Below, piece by piece: positions 16,612-25,972 of a DNA stretch of 64,000 bases. Source of the DNA: an uncultured Kineothrix sp. (lineage in GTDB: Bacteria > Bacillota > Clostridia > Lachnospirales > Lachnospiraceae). The first letter of the stretch is position 1. Each line of letters starts with the position of its first letter. The position numbers were made by a program, and so were the translations under genes. The notes under the pieces are model-generated. The model was not told the DNA's origin. It ran no database searches and saw only the letters and a list, made by a program, of their open reading frames with translations. The stretch covers positions 186,001-250,000 of the forward strand of contig CAJUSR010000003.1 of NCBI GenBank assembly GCA_910588855.1. Reading direction: 5' to 3'.

Positions 16612-18147
16612 ATGCCGGCAAATTTCACATCCTTCTATTTTTTATGCTTTTATGCATGTATCTTAATTATATATTATCTGATTCCCCAAAAAACGCAATG
16701 GGTATTTTTGCTTATGGCCAGCGCAGCTTTTTATTTACTGACAGGAAACGGATGGCTTATTTTGTATCCGGCTGTTGCTTCGCTGACGGCATATATTTCC
16801 ATGCGTGTCATGACGGGAACGGAAGATAAGAAAAAGCGCAGTCTGGCGCTGCTATTATCGGCTGCGTTATTGATTGGCGCTTTGATTGTTTTAAAATACA
16901 TTAATTTTGGAATCAATACAGTAAATGCGGTGGCATCGTTATGGCATCCGTCGGGGGATTTATTGAAGGGATTTCATTTTCTCGTTCCGTTGGGGATTTC
17001 ATTTTATACTTTTTCTATTTTGGGCTATGTAGTGGATGTATATAATGGGATTGCTGCTCCGCAGAAAAACTTTTTTAAAATGGCTGCCTATGGGATGTAT
17101 TTTCCATCTATCCTGTCCGGACCGATTTTGAAGTACAGGGAAGACGGGGAACAGTTTTTTGTTCCGCACCCTTTCGATTACCGTCAGGTTACGTTCGGTT
17201 TACAGCGGATGGTATGGGGTTTTTTTAAGACGTTAGTGATATCGGAAAGAATGAATTTGGTTGTAAATACGGTGTATGACAATTATATGCAATATCCTGG
17301 TATTTACATATGGATTGCGACGGTGTGTTATGCGTTCCAGTTATATACTAATTTTTCCGGCTCTATGGATATTGTTTTGGGTATGTCCCAGACTTTCGGG
17401 ATTCGTCTGCCGGAAAACTTTGAGACGCCTTTCTTTTCCAAAAATATTTCCGAATATTGGCGGAGGTGGCATATTACACTGGGCGTATGGATGAAGGAAT
17501 ATGTTTTTTATCCGTTGCTGCGTACCGAAGCTTTCGGCAGCCTTGGGAAAAAGCTGAGAAAAAGGTTCGGCAAAAAGAGAGGGAAACAACTGACTACCTT
17601 TTTGGCCATGTTCCTGCTTTGGTTTACCGTGGGGATTTGGCATGGCGGGGAGTGGAAATTTGTCATCGGTTCCGGTCTCCTCCATTGGTTTTATATTGTA
17701 TCGGGCGAGCTTTTGGCGCCTTTATACGGAAAGATGATGGAGAAACTCCATATTAACCCCAAAAGCAGATGGGTCGATGGATTCCGCATCTTACGTACAT
17801 TTTTCCTTGCTAATATAGGTTTTGTCTTTTTCCGTGCCCCTTCAGCACCGGATGCCTTCCGGATGTTGAAAGAGGGGATAAGTATATGGAATTTGGGTGT
17901 ATTGTTTGACGGTTCTTTATTGGCTCTTGGTTTAGATGCAATTGAAGCTGTGATTGCAATTGTATCTTTGCTGATATTGCTGACAGTATCCATTCTACAG
18001 CAAAAAGGATCTGTGCGGGAACGGATTGAAAAGAAGAAACTTCCTGTCCGTTTCCTTATTTGGTATGCATTGCTGTTTTATACGATACTCCTTGGGCATT
18101 ATGGCCCGGATTATAGTGCGGCGGAATTTATTTACCAGGGGTTTTAG
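16612..18147 (+). CDS. MBOAT family O-acyltransferase, FkbH/ACP-linked
   Basis: ATG at 16612 follows GAAAGGAAC; 30 upstream in-frame codons are judged non-coding. The 511-aa protein is polytopic with MBOAT landmarks LYTNFSGSMDIVLG, EYWRRWHITLGVWMKEYV and VGIWHGGEWKFVI. It departs from the two other MBOATs in the window: the PLGGNR loop is replaced by a longer basic segment (LRTEAFGSLGKKLRKRFGKK). With the FkbH-like protein and ACP it could transfer a glyceryl or other hydroxyacyl group onto the exported glycan, by analogy with DltB using DltC-bound D-alanine. No DltD-like partner is adjacent. Confidence 0.85.
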   Translation: MPANFTSFYFLCFYACILIIYYLIPQKTQWVFLLMASAAFYLLTGNGWLILYPAVASLTAYISMRVMTGTEDKKKRSLALLLSAALLIGALIVLKYINFGINTVNAVASLWHPSGDLLKGFHFLVPLGISFYTFSILGYVVDVYNGIAAPQKNFFKMAAYGMYFPSILSGPILKYREDGEQFFVPHPFDYRQVTFGLQRMVWGFFKTLVISERMNLVVNTVYDNYMQYPGIYIWIATVCYAFQLYTNFSGSMDIVLGMSQTFGIRLPENFETPFFSKNISEYWRRWHITLGVWMKEYVFYPLLRTEAFGSLGKKLRKRFGKKRGKQLTTFLAMFLLWFTVGIWHGGEWKFVIGSGLLHWFYIVSGELLAPLYGKMMEKLHINPKSRWVDGFRILRTFFLANIGFVFFRAPSAPDAFRMLKEGISIWNLGVLFDGSLLALGLDAIEAVIAIVSLLILLTVSILQQKGSVRERIEKKKLPVRFLIWYALLFYTILLGHYGPDYSAAEFIYQGF

Positions 18148-18320
18148 GGTTGATGGGATTGATGTGTTTTGGGGTGTGGTTTGTAGGGAATGCCTTGCTA
18201 TACGTTCCTCTTTTTGTCAGGGAAAAACAGCCCCCTAATGCGCTCAAATCAGCCAAAAGAGACTCCGGCAAGACTACATTAATAATATCAAACATTAAAT
18301 ATTAAATATGAAAAAATGAA

Positions 18321-18460
18321 TATTAAACAGCAAATGTTAAGTAACGAAAATTGAACATTAAACAGCAAATATTAAGTAACGAAAATTGAGCATTAAACAG
18401 CAAATATTAAGTAACAAAAATTGAACATTAAACACCAAAAATTAAGCATCAAAAATTAAA
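18321..18460. repeat. Four 35-bp AT-rich tandem repeats
   Basis: Units at 18321, 18356, 18391 and 18426 are each exactly 35 bp and begin (C/T)ATTAAACAGCAAAT. The first three are nearly identical and the fourth is degenerate. There are no spacers between units, so this is not CRISPR. Similar decayed sequence extends on both sides. Confidence 0.85.
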
Positions 18461-18768
18461 CATATAAACATGAAAAAATGAAATATCAAAGACTAAATAT
18501 CGCAGATTGAAGATGTAAAGGTGAAGTATTGAATATTAAATAAGATAAAGTATGAAATATGAAAGGCTAAGTTGAGGGACAGCAATTTCATACAATGGGA
18601 GAGATGGCTAGTGCTGGAGTGGCGATACGATATTTATGATAATAGTCAGTGCTATATACGATATGTACTAAAGAGGCACAGCACAAGGCGAAAAAGCATC
18701 GGCGGCGGATTAGCTTCCCAACCTACGATATCAATGGTTTGTTATTGGCATGCTGGCCGATACAGCAG

Positions 18769-18901
18769 CCCGTGCGAAAGGGGAATCCGGAAGGAGCCCT
18801 TTAAAAAGCGTCAGTGCTTAACGAGGTTTTTTCGAGTTTAGCACTGTTACGCTTTTTGCAGAGCGGAAGCGTGGCGACGCCGGATTCCCCTTTTGCGCGG
18901 G
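18769..18901. repeat. Palindromic element sharing the 164-242 core
   Basis: The arm at 18769-18790 pairs with 18880-18901 (20 of 22 positions). Between them lies the same core as in the element at 89-304: CTTAACGAGGTT, CGAGTTTAG, TTACGCTTTTT and GAGCGGAAGCGTGG are shared, while the inner stem differs by paired changes (CAGTGCT with AGCACTG here). The outer arms are unrelated in sequence between copies. Confidence 0.75.
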
Positions 18902-19057
18902 CGGACTCCCGCCAAATCCCCATAACAACCTTCATCTCCCATCCAAAACATTTTACATAGACGTATAAGGGATATTCTGTTAAAATATAGGTTATGATGA
19001 ATAGAAGGTATAATCTTCGGATAAGATGCCGCATCAAGTGGCGGAATGAGAGGAAAA

Positions 19058-19999
19058 ATGGATAAGATTGCAGTTTTAATACCGTGTTATAATGAAGAGA
19101 AAACGATTGCAAAGGTAGTTGCGGATGCAAAAGAAGCATTGCCGGAGGCGGTGGTTTATGTTTATGATAATAATTCTTCGGACAAAACGGCTAAGTTGGC
19201 AGAGGCGGCTGGAGCGGTGGTCCGGAATGAATATATGCAGGGGAAGGGGAATGTAATCCGCCGTATGTTCCGGGAGATTCATGCGGAATGCTATGTTATG
19301 GTAGATGGGGATGATACTTACCCGATGGAGTATGCGGCCGAAATGGTGGACAAGGTGTTGAACCATAATGCGGATATGGTAGTGGGCGACAGGCTTTCCT
19401 CCACGTATTTTACGGAAAATAAAAGGCCTTTCCATAATATGGGGAATAGCTTGGTGAGGGGGAGCATCAACCGTCTGTTTGGATGCAATATCAAAGATAT
19501 AATGACGGGTTACCGGGCTTTCAGTTATGGGTTTGTCAAGACGTTCCCCGTATTGTCCAAGGGATTTGAGATTGAAACGGAGATGACAATCCATGCAGTG
19601 TCCAACAATATGCAGATAGAAAATGTGATTGTGGATTATAGGGACAGGCCGGAGGGGAGCGAATCCAAGCTGAATACTTATTCGGATGGGATAAAAGTGA
19701 TTGGAACGATAGGGAAGCTGTATAAGGACTATAAGCCATTAGGTTTCTTTACATTGCTCGCCGTGCTTTTGGCTGCTGTGTCGATTCTCTTTTTTATACC
19801 GATATTGATTGATTTCTTAAAGACAGGGATGGTGGATAAATTCCCTACGCTGTTTGTCTGCGGCTTTGTTATGTTAGCGGCGATTCAATCCTTTTTTTCG
19901 GGGCTTATCTTGTCCAATATGGCATTGAAAAACCGAAGGGATTTTGAGTTTTGGCTGAACATGATTCAAGGAGACAAAGAGCATGGCAATGGAGATTGA
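19058..19999 (+). CDS. GT2 polyprenyl-phosphate sugar synthase-like
   Basis: With ATG at 19058 the protein is 313 aa (ATG 19046 is an alternative). The GT-A domain carries IPCYNEEKTI, VYDNNSSDKT and MVDGDDTYP, the DPM1/GtrB pattern, followed by two C-terminal membrane helices (about 226-250 and 262-290). Such enzymes charge undecaprenyl phosphate with a sugar on the inner face. The next three genes encode GT-C-like membrane proteins, which use exactly this kind of donor on the outer face. Overlap with the next gene (17 bp) supports coupled expression. Confidence 0.85.
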   Translation: MDKIAVLIPCYNEEKTIAKVVADAKEALPEAVVYVYDNNSSDKTAKLAEAAGAVVRNEYMQGKGNVIRRMFREIHAECYVMVDGDDTYPMEYAAEMVDKVLNHNADMVVGDRLSSTYFTENKRPFHNMGNSLVRGSINRLFGCNIKDIMTGYRAFSYGFVKTFPVLSKGFEIETEMTIHAVSNNMQIENVIVDYRDRPEGSESKLNTYSDGIKVIGTIGKLYKDYKPLGFFTLLAVLLAAVSILFFIPILIDFLKTGMVDKFPTLFVCGFVMLAAIQSFFSGLILSNMALKNRRDFEFWLNMIQGDKEHGNGD

Positions 20000-21422
20000 A
20001 AAAGAAAGAAGAGCCAAAAGAGGATGGGATAAATGGGAGCTTGGCCTATTGGCGGCGGCATTGTTGTTTTATCTTTTTTTCCCGCTTTATGACGGGCCGG
20101 TTTGGTGCAAAGATTCCATGAGCTATGCCACCATGGACATTACAAGGGAACCCTTATATCCTACCTTCTTATGGGTATTCCGGCGGCTTTATGGAGAGGG
20201 GGATTATTTAATGCCGGTAGTTGTCGCCCAGAGCATTTTGGCGGCTTATGCGGCATGGAAACTGGCAGTGACGGTGAAAGAACGCAAAGAGGGAGGCAAA
20301 ATCTTATCTTTGATTGCCTTGGTTTCCCAATTCGGAGTAACTATCCTTTGCCGCTTTGTGGCAGCCAGAAGTTCGGCTTATACGGATAGCATTATGACGG
20401 AAGGACTCGGGCTATCGTTATATGTCCTGTTTGTTTTACAGTTATACAAATATATTATAGATGAAAAAATAAAAAATCTGGCAGGAACGGTCGTATATGC
20501 CATGCTTTTGATAAACTTGAGGAAGCAGATGCTTATTACGCTTTGTCTGATGGCGGCGGTTTTTGTTTTGTATTATTTGATAAAAGAGCAGAAAGGGAAG
20601 AAGCTGCTTTTGCTTTTGGCTATGACGGTGGGCATTTTTGCCGCGTGCCGTTTTACGGATAAGCTTTATAATTATTGTGTCAGAGGGGTGTGGATAGAAC
20701 ATTCCGGCAATTCGATGGGAATGCTTTGTACGCTGATTTATACTTCCGGGGAAGAGGACGGGGTGTTGTTTGAAGACGGAACCTTAAAGGGGATGTATGA
20801 AGAGATTTCCAAAGAAGCGGACAAACAGGGGCTGAAAATCACTTATGCGCCGAAGGGATGGGTGGACTTGTCTTCCCATTATGCAGACAGCTACGATGCC
20901 ATAGGATACGGCATTATCAACCCGGTGGTGCAAGGGTACATTGCAGAGCATTACGAGTATACGCCTGTGGAAGCGGTATTAAAATATGACGAATACTGCA
21001 ATGAGATGGTAAAAACGCTCCTTGGGCAGGAGAAAGGGGATTTGATACGCGTATATATGTCGAATACGTGGAAGGGCTTTGTAAATTCTATCGCGCGGGT
21101 GAACAAATATTTGAACATTTATGCGGCAGCGTCGTATCTTTTATATCTGGGGCTTTATCTATATTATGTACGGAAAAAAGGATGCTGGCGGGAAAAAGAT
21201 AAAACCGCGGCATTTACGGAGATTGTGTTTGGCGGTATCGCGGTAAATGCTATGGTAGTAGGGGCTATGATTTTCTGTCAGCCCCGTTATATGATTTATA
21301 GTATGGGGTTGTTTTATACTGCTTTGTCGGTATTGGTTTATGAGACGCTTCCGCTACCCGGTTTTCTTATGAAGAAACGGGAAAAAGGGCAGGCGGCAGC
21401 AAGTGAAATGGATAATATATGA
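19983..21422 (+). CDS. Polytopic membrane protein, GT-C-like
   Basis: This 479-aa protein has about ten helices with a large extracellular loop (about 225-355). The first loop has acidic residues and the segment ITREPLYPTFLWV, reminiscent of the YPPLY region of GT39-type transferases. AGGAG lies about 9 nt before the start. It overlaps both neighbours (17 bp upstream and 4 bp, ATGA, downstream), so the three proteins are probably made together. A role in adding a sugar from polyprenyl phosphate is inferred. The exact family is not recognised. Confidence 0.65.
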   Translation: MAMEIEKERRAKRGWDKWELGLLAAALLFYLFFPLYDGPVWCKDSMSYATMDITREPLYPTFLWVFRRLYGEGDYLMPVVVAQSILAAYAAWKLAVTVKERKEGGKILSLIALVSQFGVTILCRFVAARSSAYTDSIMTEGLGLSLYVLFVLQLYKYIIDEKIKNLAGTVVYAMLLINLRKQMLITLCLMAAVFVLYYLIKEQKGKKLLLLLAMTVGIFAACRFTDKLYNYCVRGVWIEHSGNSMGMLCTLIYTSGEEDGVLFEDGTLKGMYEEISKEADKQGLKITYAPKGWVDLSSHYADSYDAIGYGIINPVVQGYIAEHYEYTPVEAVLKYDEYCNEMVKTLLGQEKGDLIRVYMSNTWKGFVNSIARVNKYLNIYAAASYLLYLGLYLYYVRKKGCWREKDKTAAFTEIVFGGIAVNAMVVGAMIFCQPRYMIYSMGLFYTALSVLVYETLPLPGFLMKKREKGQAAASEMDNI

Positions 21423-23155
21423 AGAAGATATTAGAAAAATGGTATATTATTTTGATTGGGTTGTTTTTACTATCTGTGGCCGGGGTTTATGCTTTTTTTG
21501 GAAAAAGCAGCTATATCGCGGTACACGATAATTTGGATTTGTTTGTTGCCCAGTTTCAAATGTTGAAGAATACGGGCAGCTTTTTTGCTCATGGCGTGGA
21601 TGTGCCCTTTTTGGGCGGGGTTACAAGGGATAATCTTCCTTCGGAGCTATCCCTTTATACGTTATTGTATTTCCTTTTCCCATCTTTTACGGCATATATT
21701 ATAGGCTATTTGCTGAAAGTGGCGATAGCGGTAGCGTCTGTCTGGCTCCTGGCGAGGGACTGGTATGGAGAGGAGTTTGGGCGTTATAAACCTTTGGCAG
21801 CGATGCTTGGGCTGGTTTACGGGGTACTGAATATGTTTCCGGCTTTTGGCATCCCCTTTTCTTCGATTCCTTTCGTTTTGTATTTGCTACGGCGGATTTA
21901 CAAAAGACCTTCGGTGAAACTGTACGCAGTCTTGTTTATGTATCCCTTCTTTTCTTATTTTTCCTATTTCGGTTTTTTTATTTTAGCATATCTTGCAGCA
22001 GCGGTTATCTGGCTGGGCATCCGGGATAAGAAGGTGCCGGTATCATTGATTGGTGCTTTGCCGGTGTTGGCATTGGGGTATGTATTTTTTGAATATCGTT
22101 TATTTTATGTGATGTTGTTTGGCGGTGTGGAAACGATACGGGCTACGATGGTGGAGGCGGATTTGACGGCGGGGGAGATTATTGCCCAGAGCATAGATGT
22201 ATGGAAACATGGCATGTTCCATGCGGAAAGTGTTCATGGTGGCCTGGTTTTTTGGGTTTGTATGGTTTACTTTTTCTATTTGAATGGGAAATATATAGTT
22301 CAAAAAAAATGGAAAGCGGTTTTCCATGATATTTATAATTTGTTGATGCTTATACTGGTATTTAACAGCATTGTGTACGGGATTTATAATTGGGGGGCTT
22401 TCCGCAGGCTGGTAGAGCTGCTGCTGCCTCCATTAAAGGGGTTCCAGTTTAACCGGACGGTGTTTTTCAGCCCGTTTCTTTGGTATGCGGCATTTTTCGT
22501 AATTTTGCAGCGGATGTATGCGCTTCCGGAAACTTTCCGGCGCCTGCCTCGCTGGACGGCAAACGTTTTGGCATGTGCCGCAATGGCAGTCATCCTGTTT
22601 TCGCCTACCAGATATAACGATTTATATTTTACCTGTAAAAATAAGGCGTTGGAAATGCTGAAGGGGAAAGAAACCGATGAAATGAATTATGAAGAGTTTT
22701 ATTCGGAGGAATTGTTTGCTTCTATAAAAGAAGATATCGATTACGCAGGGGAATGGTCTGTGGCTTACGGTTTCCATCCGGCGGTGCTGGAATATAACGG
22801 GATAGCTACATTGGACGGATACCTGGGTTTTTATCCCCAGCAGTATAAAGAAGACTTTAGGGAAATTATTGCCCCTGCGTTGGAGCGGGTAGAAGCCAGC
22901 AGGATTTATTATGACGATTGGGGGGCAAGGGCATATCTTTATGCGGGAACGGATGCATCGGCAGTAAGTTCCCTAAAATCCTTTACGGTGGGAGATAAGG
23001 ATATGTATATGGATGTGCATGCTTTTGAAAATTTGGGGGGCAGATATATTTTTTCCCGATTTGAATTGGCGAATGCCGAAACGGTTGGGCTGCGGCTGGT
23101 AAAGGCATATGGATTGAAAAACGCACCATACGAAGTATATTTGTATGTGCGTTAG
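21419..23155 (+). CDS. Polytopic membrane protein (DUF6044-like)
   Basis: This 578-aa protein has an N-terminal membrane half with a first extracellular loop YIAVHDNLDLFVAQF, then a soluble C-terminal domain (about 430-578). The HDNLD motif resembles a family I recall as DUF6044 (YkoS-like), which is of GT-C type with an acidic motif after helix 1. It probably acts outside the membrane on lipid-linked sugars. Start and upstream stop overlap as ATGA. Confidence 0.65.
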   Translation: MKKILEKWYIILIGLFLLSVAGVYAFFGKSSYIAVHDNLDLFVAQFQMLKNTGSFFAHGVDVPFLGGVTRDNLPSELSLYTLLYFLFPSFTAYIIGYLLKVAIAVASVWLLARDWYGEEFGRYKPLAAMLGLVYGVLNMFPAFGIPFSSIPFVLYLLRRIYKRPSVKLYAVLFMYPFFSYFSYFGFFILAYLAAAVIWLGIRDKKVPVSLIGALPVLALGYVFFEYRLFYVMLFGGVETIRATMVEADLTAGEIIAQSIDVWKHGMFHAESVHGGLVFWVCMVYFFYLNGKYIVQKKWKAVFHDIYNLLMLILVFNSIVYGIYNWGAFRRLVELLLPPLKGFQFNRTVFFSPFLWYAAFFVILQRMYALPETFRRLPRWTANVLACAAMAVILFSPTRYNDLYFTCKNKALEMLKGKETDEMNYEEFYSEELFASIKEDIDYAGEWSVAYGFHPAVLEYNGIATLDGYLGFYPQQYKEDFREIIAPALERVEASRIYYDDWGARAYLYAGTDASAVSSLKSFTVGDKDMYMDVHAFENLGGRYIFSRFELANAETVGLRLVKAYGLKNAPYEVYLYVR

Positions 23156-23176
23156 AGGAAGGGGGAGCTTCGGATA

Positions 23177-24760
23177 ATGGCAGGGATATGTGGAATGTTT
23201 CCCGGCATGGGAGTGGCGAAAAAAATAAAAAAGGAACAGGAATGGAAGATGCTTGGGGGGAAAAGCCAAAATGGGATGAAGAAAGAGAAGCAAAAGGGGA
23301 AACATTCCGGGCTGGCGGCAGAAATTATTTTTTATTTCCTTGTTTTTGCGGCGATTACCTGCTTTGCAGTGATTCAGACTTATGGGGATCCGCCGGATGA
23401 AATCAACCGCTTCAAAGTAGTAAAGTACATATACAATCATGGAATTTTGCCTCATGGGGCAGACCCGGAAGTGATATTGGCGGGGTATGGGGCATCTTAT
23501 GCGTTCCAGCCGATGCTCACTTATATTATTCAGGGGTTTTTGCTCCGGTTTATGAAGTTGTTTACCGATGATGGATATACACTCCTTTTAGCCGCACGGA
23601 TGGTAAATGTGTTTTTTGGTGTGCTTATGGCTTATTTTGTCAGGAAGATAGCGAAAGAAGCATGGGATAATCCATATATTCAATGGACATTTACGCTGCT
23701 GGTCGTTTTTCTGCCTCAGAATATTTTTATCCATTCCTATGTAAATACCGACTCTATGGCGATGTTGTCGGTTGCCGTTATTTTTTACGCATTATTGCGG
23801 ACGCAGAGGGCGGATTTTGACAAAAAAGGCTGTTGCCTGCTGTCCATAGGGATTATTCTCTGTGCCATGTCTTATTATAATGCATACGGGATTATTTTAG
23901 CCGCTATATTGCTTTTTTTTATCCGTTATATCCATTTTGACAGAAAGATTTGGGTGGAATGGAAACCGTTGCTCCGGAAAGGTTTTTACATTTCTCTCGT
24001 TGTTATTTTAGGGATTGGCTGGTGGTTTGCGCGGAATGCCGTCCTTTATAACGGGGATATCATTGCTATGAACGCCAGAAGGGAATGTGCAATTTTAACC
24101 GCCACCCAGGAGTTCAATCCTTTGACCAGGTTTACTTATCGGAATGCAGGGAAGAGCCTTGGAGAAATGCTTTTTGATACAGGTTATATGACGTTGCTTA
24201 GAGACAGTTTTATCGCTATGTTCGGCCCCATGATTATCCCTACTCATGGTTTGATTTATCTTTATTATAAAAGGCTTTGGATAATAGCATGTATTGCCGC
24301 TTTTTTTCCGGCAGAAAAGATGAGGACCGTATATTTTAAGAAAAGGGGTGGAAAGGAATCCGGAAATGGGCAGCCGGAAGAATCCGGGTATCGGGACTCC
24401 TTCTTTTTAAATGAAAAGGCAGGGCTGGGGCAGAAATACAAGATAGCTTTTTATCTGTGTATGGCTTTGTTCTGCGCAATCACTATCGGGCTTAGTATTT
24501 ATTATTCCTATACGTGGGAATTTCAGCCACAAGGCAGATATATTCTGCCGATTTTGATTCCGTTTATGTACCTGGTGACAATAGGGATACGGAAAATTTA
24601 TCTATTGCTCGATTTGCTGACCCCAATCCTTGGAAAATTGTTTTGCCTGGGGATTATGGGCTATGTGATGGCGGCGTTTGCGTATAGCTTGTTCATCCGT
24701 TTCCTTCCATATTATTTGCAAGGGGAGAATATGTTTTCCATGATTGGGAAAGGATTGTAG
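23177..24760 (+). CDS. Polytopic membrane protein, DUF2142/GT39-like
   Basis: This 527-aa protein has a cytoplasmic lead of about 50 residues followed by about ten helices. The motif YGDPPDEINRF in the first loop and QGRYILPILIPF near the last helices match the PPDE and GRY-LxP signatures of DUF2142-like GT-C proteins. The start at 23177 follows GGGGGAG; a later in-frame Met (near 23249) is possible because the first 24 residues look unlike a membrane protein start. It is the last of the four-gene unit. Confidence 0.65.
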   Translation: MAGICGMFPGMGVAKKIKKEQEWKMLGGKSQNGMKKEKQKGKHSGLAAEIIFYFLVFAAITCFAVIQTYGDPPDEINRFKVVKYIYNHGILPHGADPEVILAGYGASYAFQPMLTYIIQGFLLRFMKLFTDDGYTLLLAARMVNVFFGVLMAYFVRKIAKEAWDNPYIQWTFTLLVVFLPQNIFIHSYVNTDSMAMLSVAVIFYALLRTQRADFDKKGCCLLSIGIILCAMSYYNAYGIILAAILLFFIRYIHFDRKIWVEWKPLLRKGFYISLVVILGIGWWFARNAVLYNGDIIAMNARRECAILTATQEFNPLTRFTYRNAGKSLGEMLFDTGYMTLLRDSFIAMFGPMIIPTHGLIYLYYKRLWIIACIAAFFPAEKMRTVYFKKRGGKESGNGQPEESGYRDSFFLNEKAGLGQKYKIAFYLCMALFCAITIGLSIYYSYTWEFQPQGRYILPILIPFMYLVTIGIRKIYLLLDLLTPILGKLFCLGIMGYVMAAFAYSLFIRFLPYYLQGENMFSMIGKGL

Positions 24761-24921
24761 GATAAGGGAGTCAAGTTCCATGAACGCAGAAACGGGCGCG
24801 TATGTTGCGGGCAATCCCCTTCGCCTGTACGGCAATCCGTGTTACGGCTAGGCAAAAAAGCAGATTTTACTAATGAAATGGGATTGGGAATTGATTCCTA
24901 TGATTGCAGGATGCGGGAATC

Positions 24922-24950
24922 TTGACCCGGTTTTTATTCGATGGTATGAT
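24922..24950 (+). promoter_or_regulatory. Strong sigma-A-type promoter for radical SAM unit
   Basis: TTGACC, 17 nt, TATGAT with a TGG extension in front of the -10. The transcript would start near 24957, shortly before AAAGGAG and the ATG at 24980. Confidence 0.75.
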
Positions 24951-24979
24951 AGACAAAAAAGCAAAGGAGACGAATAGGA

Positions 24980-25960
24980 ATGCCTGTTAGAGTACACAAT
25001 TTTTTAGGGAGGCTTGGATGGAATGCGAGGAAGTATTTTCCTATGCTGTCGAGCGAAAGTTACCTGAAGCTTCAGTTTGTGACCAGAAGGAAGCTGCAGA
25101 AGGATTATATAGATTATTTCATGAATGCGAAAAAGGTTCCGCATCCATTGGTAGTTAATTTGGAGACCATTAACCGTTGTAATAGTACATGTGAATTTTG
25201 TACGGCGAATAAAAATGCGGAGAAACGTCCATATAAGAGGATGGAAGACGAACTTTTTTACAGCATTATCGACCAGTTGGCGGATTGGGGCTATAAAGGG
25301 CATTTGACGATGTATGGGAACAATGAGCCGTGGCTGGATACCCGTATTGTGGAATTTCATAAATATGCCAGGGAGAAGCTGCCGGAGGCATTTATCTTTA
25401 TGTCCACTAATGGGCTTCTTTTGGATGTGGATAAGGTAAAAGCAGTGATGCCTTATGTAAACCAACTGATTATCAACAATTATTGTCTGGATATGAAATT
25501 ACATGACAATGTGCAAGTGATTTACAAATATATTAAGGAGCATCCGGAAGAATTTAAAGATGTGGATATACTGATACAGATGCGTTATTTGAAAGAGGTG
25601 CTGACAAACCGGGCGGGCAGCGCGCCGAATAAGCAGGCGACGGGAAAGGTGATTAAGGAAACTTGCCTGATGCCATATACGGATATGTGGATTATGCCAA
25701 ACGGGAAGCTGGGCATATGCTGCTGCGATAATTTTGAAGTGACGGATTTGGCGGATTTGCATGAAACGCCATTAAAGGACGGATGGAATAGCAAGAAATA
25801 TCAGAGCTTGAGGGAAGCTATCCGGACAGGGCGGCAGAATTATCCGTTTTGTAAGCATTGTGACTTTATCGATGCCGGGCTGCGTATGGACGCGGTGGAT
25901 GATGTGCTGAAAAACCGGGGTACAATGCATGGGGCGAGGCAGTCGATGTTTAAAAAATAA
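24980..25960 (+). CDS. Radical SAM/SPASM protein
   Basis: This 326-aa protein has a CxxxCxxC cluster (Cys67, Cys71, Cys74 in CNSTCEFC) binding a [4Fe-4S] cluster with SAM, and a C-terminal SPASM-like Cys set (CLMPYTD, GICCCDN, FCKHCDF) for an auxiliary cluster. SPASM enzymes modify peptides, proteins or sugars by radical chemistry. The lack of a peptide precursor next to it and its place in a glycan locus suggest a sugar or aminosugar substrate (inference). It has its own promoter and is followed 12 bp later by an SGNH lipoprotein, so the two form a small operon. Confidence 0.88.
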   Translation: MPVRVHNFLGRLGWNARKYFPMLSSESYLKLQFVTRRKLQKDYIDYFMNAKKVPHPLVVNLETINRCNSTCEFCTANKNAEKRPYKRMEDELFYSIIDQLADWGYKGHLTMYGNNEPWLDTRIVEFHKYAREKLPEAFIFMSTNGLLLDVDKVKAVMPYVNQLIINNYCLDMKLHDNVQVIYKYIKEHPEEFKDVDILIQMRYLKEVLTNRAGSAPNKQATGKVIKETCLMPYTDMWIMPNGKLGICCCDNFEVTDLADLHETPLKDGWNSKKYQSLREAIRTGRQNYPFCKHCDFIDAGLRMDAVDDVLKNRGTMHGARQSMFKK

Positions 25961-25972
25961 GGACGGGATTTT

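Larger units (their letters stand above)
18148..19045. other. 900-bp gene-free region rich in repeats
   Basis: No convincing gene was found. The 89-codon ORF at 18572-18841 has no homology that I recognise and runs into a repeat. The region holds an AT-rich tandem repeat (18321-18460 with decayed flanks from about 18290 to 18560) and a palindromic element (18769-18901). A TATAAT at 19009-19014 could belong to a promoter for the next gene, but no -35 is clear. Confidence 0.6.

Noticed and set aside
18321..18460. CRISPR array
   Set aside because: The 35-bp units are directly abutting without spacers and no cas gene is present.
18572..18841. 89-codon ORF
   Set aside because: It has no recognisable similarity, no clear SD and runs into the palindromic element.
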